This document shows positions 7,150-11,126 of a DNA stretch of 11,126 nt, piece by piece; the stretch's first letter is position 1; every line of letters starts with the position of its first letter. Source of the stretch: Bacillota bacterium (GTDB lineage: Bacteria; Bacillota; Clostridia; DSM-8532); the NCBI GenBank assembly GCA_023446675.1, contig JAEXPO010000073.1:1-11126 (forward strand). The letters are read 5' to 3'. The notes beneath the pieces are model-generated. The model worked only from the letters and a program-made list of their open reading frames with translations, had not been told where the DNA came from and ran no database searches. The position numbers were made by a program, and so were the translations under genes.

Positions 7150-7779
7150 ATGAGTACTACCTTTGAGGTTTATCCAGGTATGAGCGAGATTCCATCTTTT
7201 AAGCAAGTTGTAAATCTGTCCAATGAAAGATTGAAGGCGTACTTGTCTTCAATTCATGTTCATGCAGATATTGCTGTAAATGTAGAGTTGCGGGAGTGCA
7301 TGACAAATAAGGTACTTCATTTGGACTTAAAAAAGCCCTTCACATTTGAGTATACCCATTATGCCTGGTTTACAGTTGGTGCCGAAATGGGAGGCAGTGA
7401 TGCCTATTTTCGCAAGCTGTATGAATTGGACAAGGATGTATGGGAGGCTGAGCTTGCAAGCAACATGAGGGCTAAAGCCATGGAAAATCATATTCAGGAT
7501 AGTCTGAAGCTGGGCTATTACTGGTATTTTAGAAGGTCAGTGGGACAGCCCGCAATGGTTAATCTTACATATGGAATAATTGCCGCATCCCTTGCCCAGC
7601 TTACAAAAGGATTTGTTTTCACAGAAGATGGGGCATGGGAATATAGAAAATTTCCAACAACAGCCGAAGATTTTTTTAACTGGTATTTCATACCCGAGCT
7701 GTCAGGTTACGAAAATGACAGAAACTGGTCACGGGAATGTATTTCGGAAATAATTCAGAGATATGGAGCTATAGGCTAA
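7150..7779 (+). CDS. Hypothetical protein, 209 aa
   Basis: I do not recognise the family. The ATG follows AAAGAGG (7137-7143) by 6 nt. The N-terminal half reads as beta strands (HADIAVNVELREC, KPFTFEYTHYAWFTVGA) and the middle as a long helix (around residues 90-130, charged). The C-terminus has an aromatic acidic motif, FTEDGAWEYRKFPTTAEDFF followed by NWYFIPE. That EDGAW motif next to a Phe/Trp/Tyr cluster is the best handle for a profile search. There is no signal peptide or clear membrane helix; the segment at about 141-155 (YGIIAASLAQLTKG) is only mildly hydrophobic. G+C is somewhat higher than in the two genes before it. An imperfect hairpin, AGCC/GGCT, follows at about 7824-7836. No function is assigned. 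Confidence 0.75.
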   Translation: MSTTFEVYPGMSEIPSFKQVVNLSNERLKAYLSSIHVHADIAVNVELRECMTNKVLHLDLKKPFTFEYTHYAWFTVGAEMGGSDAYFRKLYELDKDVWEAELASNMRAKAMENHIQDSLKLGYYWYFRRSVGQPAMVNLTYGIIAASLAQLTKGFVFTEDGAWEYRKFPTTAEDFFNWYFIPELSGYENDRNWSRECISEIIQRYGAIG

Positions 7780-7852
7780 ATTATACAAAATGGAAGTTGT
7801 AAACCCAGTGTAAAACTATGGGAAGCCATTAAGGCTATATAAGTATATTTCA

Positions 7853-7880
7853 TTGAATAAATAACGAAGCTAAATATAAT
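7853..7880 (+). promoter_or_regulatory. Probable promoter of the 184-aa gene
   Basis: TTGAAT (7853-7858) and TATAAT (7875-7880) are 16 bp apart, predicting a start near 7887. This helps exclude the GTG at 7892 as translation start, since almost no leader would precede it. Confidence 0.65.
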
Positions 7881-7918
7881 AAAATTGATGAGTGAATGAA
7901 TTAATAAGTGGGGTTATA

Positions 7919-8473
7919 ATGTTTTCCGATTCGATTAACACCGTAGATGAGGCTGAAATCTATTTTAAATCCATGGGATGCATGCATTTTCATATGCTTC
8001 GGGAATACCCTCAAAGGTATGATGAATATAAACGGCTTAATATATCTAAACAACAGGAAATACAATGGACCGAGGAAAGCTTTAACAACTATTATGATGC
8101 TGTTATAATGGAAAAAAGCGACGCAGTTCTTTGGGTTGTTCACAGTAATATGGCGAACTTAACTGCACAATTAAAAAGTGAAAAGCTTTTACTTAAGATG
8201 CTGGAAACGACGCAATTTATTCGTGACAAAGTTCATCAGAAAGAAAAGGTTATCGTCTCCGAAACCATTAATGGAAGAGCTCATAGAAAGCTGCGAAGCG
8301 GGCTTATCTACCTGTCCTATGACCTAAATAATATCCATGCAGCAAAAGCCTTTGCGGAAGTGTCTCTCTACCTTTCAGATACAGAAGCGGAGGATGTAGC
8401 CTTTGAGCATTTTGAAAGATTTCACAGCGCTGCAGGGATTTGCAGAAGCATAATGAAAGAACTTGCAATATAG
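7919..8473 (+). CDS. Hypothetical protein, 184 aa
   Basis: I do not recognise the family. The frame opens at GTG 7892, but ATG 7919 is the better start: GTGGGG ends 5 nt before it, and the predicted transcript start is near 7887. The protein is soluble and helix-rich, with MGCMHFHMLREYPQRYDEY near the N-terminus, a central WVVHSNMANLTAQLKSEK segment, and a C-terminal half rich in Ala, Glu and His (YDLNNIHAAKAFAEVSLYLS, FEHFERFHSAAGICRS). Histidines recur, but I see no established metal motif. Its TAG stop overlaps an AGGAG sequence, placing a ribosome binding site for something immediately downstream (see 8489). Confidence 0.72.
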   Translation: MFSDSINTVDEAEIYFKSMGCMHFHMLREYPQRYDEYKRLNISKQQEIQWTEESFNNYYDAVIMEKSDAVLWVVHSNMANLTAQLKSEKLLLKMLETTQFIRDKVHQKEKVIVSETINGRAHRKLRSGLIYLSYDLNNIHAAKAFAEVSLYLSDTEAEDVAFEHFERFHSAAGICRSIMKELAI

Positions 8474-8488
8474 GAGTGGTTAACGTAC

Positions 8489-8647
8489 ATAGAAGAGTGT
8501 AAACTGAAAAATATGGCATATATGAATAGTTTATACTGCTGCATATTGGCAAAGGTTTGTCCCGACGAAAAAACCAGGGTAGTATACCTTGAGTGTATGA
8601 AAGAATGCAGCCATTTGTACAACAGATATATGACGGCCGTACGTTAA
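8489..8647 (+). CDS. Small cysteine-rich protein, 52 aa if started at ATA, 44 aa from the first ATG
   Basis: AGGAG (8472-8476) overlaps the preceding stop codon, as in coupled genes, yet no ATG, GTG or TTG follows at useful distance. The codon at 8489, in frame with a good-looking small protein, is ATA: it would give (M)EECKLKNMAYMNSLYCCILA followed by KVCPDEKTRVVYLECMKECS to an end at TAA 8645-8647. The first ATG in frame is at 8513, with only weak upstream purines (44 aa). Five cysteines lie in the part after 8513 (pattern CC-x5-C-x11-C-x3-C) and a sixth before it. The amphipathic, helix-like spacing looks like real protein, perhaps a small helical Cys protein, but I cannot name a family. 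A mutated ATG start, use of the internal ATG, or a decayed remnant are all possible. Confidence 0.45.
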   Translation: MEECKLKNMAYMNSLYCCILAKVCPDEKTRVVYLECMKECSHLYNRYMTAVR

Positions 8648-8705
8648 ACAGAAAATAAAAAAAGCTGGGATAAGCCGGAAGAAATAATTTAAAGAGGTCT
8701 TAAAC

Positions 8706-9245
8706 ATGGCAAAGGTGTATTTAATATCCGATATGCATTTCGGACATGCCAATATAATGAAGTATGAAAACCGTCCGTTTTCCACCGTTGAAGATATGGA
8801 TAATACTATTGTAAATAACTGGAATAAGACGGTAAATAAAGATGATAAGGTTTTTATATTAGGGGACGTTTCCTTTTACAGCAAGGATAAAACCAGGGAT
8901 ATCATCAACCGGCTAAAAGGCTATAAGACCTTGATCATTGGTAATCATGACAAAGACAGATCTCTTGCCTGGTGGAAGGATGCGGGATTTCAGGAGGTAT
9001 ACCAATACCCCATTATTTATAATGACTATTATATTCTTTCACATGAACCCCTTTACTTAAACGAAAATATGCCCTATGCCAATATTCACGGACATATTCA
9101 TCATTTAAGATATGACAGCAGGCAATTTTTTAATGTCAGCGTGGAATGCATTGATTACACCCCTATGGATTTCGAGAAAATAAAAGCCACGATACTGGGT
9201 AAAGTCAATGGGGATGATGAAAATCTTGATGCTCCATCCAATTAA
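8706..9245 (+). CDS. Calcineurin-like metallophosphoesterase
   Basis: The protein is 179 aa with the dinuclear-metal phosphoesterase motifs in order: LISDMHFGH (Asp9, His11), ILGDVSF (Asp54), IIGNHDK (Asn80, His81), LSHEP (His113) and NIHGHIHH (His128, His130). All metal ligands and the catalytic His are present, so it should be active. Its compact size and the DxHFGH start match the small bacterial phosphoesterase subfamily often annotated as metallophosphatase or phosphohydrolase; the natural substrate is unknown for most. It is cytoplasmic, with no signal peptide. AAAGAGGT (8691-8698) lies 7 nt before the ATG. A 45-aa gene with its own good ribosome binding site starts 15 bp after the stop, so the cluster 8706-9795 is probably one transcript. 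Confidence 0.93.
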   Translation: MAKVYLISDMHFGHANIMKYENRPFSTVEDMDNTIVNNWNKTVNKDDKVFILGDVSFYSKDKTRDIINRLKGYKTLIIGNHDKDRSLAWWKDAGFQEVYQYPIIYNDYYILSHEPLYLNENMPYANIHGHIHHLRYDSRQFFNVSVECIDYTPMDFEKIKATILGKVNGDDENLDAPSN

Positions 9246-9260
9246 CAGGGAGTAATCAAC

Positions 9261-9398
9261 ATGAGCAGGCATGCCTTTTTATCTTCAGGGGACTTCATAT
9301 ATATTGAAAATGCCAATCCGCAAGAAAACTTCTATGAATGGAAGAAATGTAAGGATACTGTTATAGGAGGTCCTGGGACATCTGAGGTGATGAAGTGA
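9261..9398 (+). CDS. Small hypothetical protein, 45 aa
   Basis: AGGGAG (9247-9252) precedes the ATG by 8 nt, an excellent site. The frame runs MSRHAFLSSGDFIYIENANP, then QENFYEWKKCKDTVIGGPGT and SEVMK, ending in TGA at 9396-9398. That stop overlaps the GTG start of the TmrB-like gene as GTGA, a layout typical of translational coupling. I do not recognise the sequence. It could be a genuine small protein or the remaining N-terminus of a larger gene; the tight spacing at both ends favours a real unit. Confidence 0.6.
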   Translation: MSRHAFLSSGDFIYIENANPQENFYEWKKCKDTVIGGPGTSEVMK

Positions 9399-9795
9399 TT
9401 ATTTGGATAAACGGCGCCTTTGGCGCGGGCAAAACGCAAACGGCCTATGAATTAAATCGTAGACTGCCGGATTCCTTTATTTATGATCCTGAAAATATGG
9501 GTTTCTTCATTCGCAGAAACATTCCGCCTGGGATACAGAAGGATGATTTCCAGGATTATAGCATATGGATGGGGCAGGCTCATGGGGTGCCAGACAGATT
9601 GACCGGTGCCTTGAGGGGCTTTCTGCAGAAGCCTTCAGCGAACATCTTTATACGGATGAGCTTTCGATTGAGGAAGTGGTTGAGGCTATCGCTCATAAAT
9701 GCAATATTCAATTGACCCCGAATAATGGGAATGGATTTCAAAAAAGCTTAAGACGCTTAGGCATAAAACTTCAGCAGATGGGATTTTTTAAATAA
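9395..9795 (+). pseudogene. TmrB-like P-loop ATPase gene, broken by an out-of-frame internal deletion
   Basis: TmrB-type proteins are about 200-aa P-loop NTPases, named for tunicamycin resistance in Bacillus. The N-terminal 58 residues are here in one frame from GTG 9395: MIIWINGAFGAGKTQTAYEL with Walker A GAFGAGKT (7-14), then FIYDPENMGFFIRRNIP and KDDFQDYSIW. The C-terminal 70 or so residues continue in another frame: GSWGARQIDRCLEGLS, YTDELSIEEVVEAIA and a basic end, stopping at TAA 9793-9795. Compared with the family, roughly 65-70 residues between QDYxxW and the SWxAxQIDRC motif are missing; the junction is at about 9566-9575. The first frame runs on as nonsense to a stop at 9713-9715. 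GAGGTGA (9384-9390) is a near-perfect ribosome binding site and the start overlaps the 45-aa gene by 4 bp, so the gene was once properly expressed. The product should be inactive. Confidence 0.85.
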
Positions 9796-9838
9796 ACTCC
9801 TCTGGAAAACAAAGCATAAGCCTTTTAAAACCCTGATC

Positions 9839-10762
9839 TTAAGGTACGACCTGAAGAGACTGCTTGTAATAAAGCTTAAAAACAATATCCTGGTTATAAT
9901 TTCCGAATTCCTTTCCGAAAAGGGTAACACCGCCTACATGCTCCGACTCCTCAAGCACCGCAATTCGGAAGGTCATGGACTTCTGTCTTAGATTGAGATG
10001 GGACAGGGTAACATCAGAAACCTTCATCCCGTCGATGAAGGAGCCCTCATCATTTATGCGAATCCTTTTATAAAGCCCGTATTGGGCCACATCCATACTC
10101 CACCAAATAGGTGTGAATTTACCACGGCTGCCTCCGAAATCTCCGGGGCTTGTCCACATTCCCAGCCTTTCGCCATTTAGAAAAAAGGTAATGTCCGAGG
10201 GCCAGTTGTTATTTATCCCCGGTGCTTCCGAGCTGAGCTCCAGTGAAATTTCCAGCTCCTTAGGCTCCTGATCCGACAGAAGGTAATTAGGAAGCTTGTA
10301 TTCCACATAGCCTTGAGTAAACCATACAATTTCGGCATTAACCCTTTCAGGCTCCCAGAAGGAGCGTGGATCGTCAAAATGGCCTATAATCTTTTCTGCG
10401 GTTGCCAGACCACAGGTGGGAGTGATGCTGTAATCCGTATAATGACCTACCGGTACGGAAAAGCCGTGGTGCTTAAGTCCGTTAACCGGCTTTCCGGGAA
10501 ATTCAATTTCAAGCGAATCCATGGAGAGGGAGCAAAGCTTCTGAACCGCATTACGGGTTGAATTTCGTACACATTTAATGATAGAAGCCTGTTCAAGCTT
10601 TTTAATATGCATGGTGATAATGGCGCTGCTTAAATTAAGCTCACCGGCTATTTCCTTGATATTCATGGACCTTTGAGCCAGCAGCTCAATTATTTTCAGT
10701 CTTACTTCGCTTGCAAGGGCTTCATAAACCGGAAGCCACCGGGTGGATGTATCTATTTTCAT
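9839..10762 (-). CDS. ArsR-type transcriptional regulator with large C-terminal domain (COG4189-like)
   Basis: Protein of 307 aa. Residues about 8-75 are an ArsR-like winged helix (YEALASEVRLKIIELLAQRS, NIKEIAGELNLSSAIITMHI, KKLEQASIIKC), placing the recognition helix near residues 41-55. The remaining 220 residues are Trp-rich and beta-rich (WFTQGYVEYKLPNY, NWPSDITFFLNGERLGMW, GKFTPIWWSMDV) and resemble a ligand-binding jelly-roll more than a classical metal-sensing ArsR; no Cys-x-Cys metal box is present in the recognition region. AAGGAG (plus strand 10772-10777) sits 9 nt before the ATG. It diverges from a GH51 arabinofuranosidase gene across 246 bp, the usual layout of a local regulator of pentose-polymer use. 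I infer that it controls that gene and perhaps itself, in response to a sugar. The gene looks intact, and its 3' end faces the TmrB-like remnant. Confidence 0.85.
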   Translation of the reverse strand: MKIDTSTRWLPVYEALASEVRLKIIELLAQRSMNIKEIAGELNLSSAIITMHIKKLEQASIIKCVRNSTRNAVQKLCSLSMDSLEIEFPGKPVNGLKHHGFSVPVGHYTDYSITPTCGLATAEKIIGHFDDPRSFWEPERVNAEIVWFTQGYVEYKLPNYLLSDQEPKELEISLELSSEAPGINNNWPSDITFFLNGERLGMWTSPGDFGGSRGKFTPIWWSMDVAQYGLYKRIRINDEGSFIDGMKVSDVTLSHLNLRQKSMTFRIAVLEESEHVGGVTLFGKEFGNYNQDIVFKLYYKQSLQVVP

Positions 10763-10789
10763 TACATAACGCTCCTTGTGATTAATAAA

Positions 10790-10818
10790 AGTATAAATTA
10801 CTTGTGCTATGATGTAAA
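10790..10818 (-). promoter_or_regulatory. Promoter of the ArsR-type regulator gene
   Basis: On the minus strand, TTTACA (plus 10813-10818) and TATACT (plus 10790-10795) are separated by 17 bp, predicting a start near 10783, about 20 nt before the ATG. Confidence 0.75.
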
Positions 10819-10830
10819 GGGCATAAATTG

Positions 10831-10843
10831 CTCAACTATTGAG
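10831..10843. promoter_or_regulatory. Candidate operator between the divergent promoters
   Basis: CTCAA-cta-TTGAG is a perfect 13-bp palindrome lying between the two -35 elements. Winged-helix dimers commonly bind such sites. Assignment to the adjacent regulator is inferred. Confidence 0.45.
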
Positions 10844-10849
10844 TTTTTA

Positions 10850-10878
10850 TTGACATAAGGGGTGGATGGATATAGAAT
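10850..10878 (+). promoter_or_regulatory. Promoter of the GH51 arabinofuranosidase gene
   Basis: A perfect TTGACA (10850-10855), 17-bp spacer and TAGAAT (10873-10878). The predicted start near 10885 gives a leader of about 124 nt. Confidence 0.8.
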
Positions 10879-10891
10879 CTAATCAAACATA

Positions 10892-10918
10892 ATGTTAACT
10901 AATTAATATTCATGTTAA
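10892..10918. repeat. Direct repeat ATGTTAA, 20-bp period
   Basis: ATGTTAA occurs at 10892-10898 and 10912-10918, two helical turns apart and just downstream of the predicted arabinofuranosidase transcript start. This spacing suits two protein monomers on one DNA face, but the motif is short and AT-rich. Confidence 0.3.
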
Positions 10919-10941
10919 TAACTCGTTGCAATATTTAAATA

Positions 10942-11126
<185 letters not shown>

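Noticed and set aside
7892..7918. GTG 7892 as the start of the 184-aa protein
   Set aside because: It would lie about 5 nt from the predicted transcript start with no ribosome binding site; ATG 7919 has one.

Overview
The window looks like a chromosomal segment of a Gram-positive, low-to-moderate-GC member of the Clostridia, plausibly a plant-polysaccharide degrader. The evidence is a glmS ribozyme upstream of glmS, strong AGGAGG-type ribosome binding sites, sigma-A style promoters, U-tailed hairpin terminators, and the start of a GH51 arabinofuranosidase with its own divergent ArsR-type regulator. No species can be named from sequence alone.

Layout. Positions 1-669 hold the 3' part of a PfkB-family sugar-phosphate kinase (1-phosphofructokinase type), closed by a terminator. 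Next comes an intact glmM (1129-2478) with its own leader and a strong terminator. A separate glmS unit follows: a promoter near 2686-2714, a complete-looking glmS self-cleaving ribozyme (2801-2951), an unusually long spacer of about 330 nt containing competing hairpins, and the glmS reading frame (3281-5107). That frame is interrupted by one in-frame TAA at codon 490, although everything after it still reads as good GlmS. GlmS makes glucosamine-6-phosphate and GlmM converts it to glucosamine-1-phosphate for UDP-GlcNAc and cell wall synthesis. The ribozyme senses the GlmS product, so this stretch is a hexosamine pathway block with product feedback.

Positions 5379-8647 form an accessory stretch of mostly orphan genes, clearly AT-richer in its first part. 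It has four unrecognised proteins (195, 114, 209 and 184 aa), one DUF1653 protein, and a small cysteine-rich reading frame whose best-placed start codon appears to be ATA. Several have their own promoters, so this is a set of single genes and not one operon.

Positions 8706-9795 are a tight cluster: an intact calcineurin-like metallophosphoesterase, a 45-aa small protein, and a TmrB-like P-loop ATPase gene broken by an out-of-frame internal deletion. On the minus strand, 9839-10762 encodes an ArsR/COG4189-like regulator. It diverges from the GH51 arabinofuranosidase gene starting at 11009; the 246-bp region between them carries two good back-to-back promoters and palindromes suitable as operators.

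The most notable observations are the nonsense codon in the normally essential glmS, the ribozyme's distant placement with alternative downstream hairpins, and two further damaged genes nearby.
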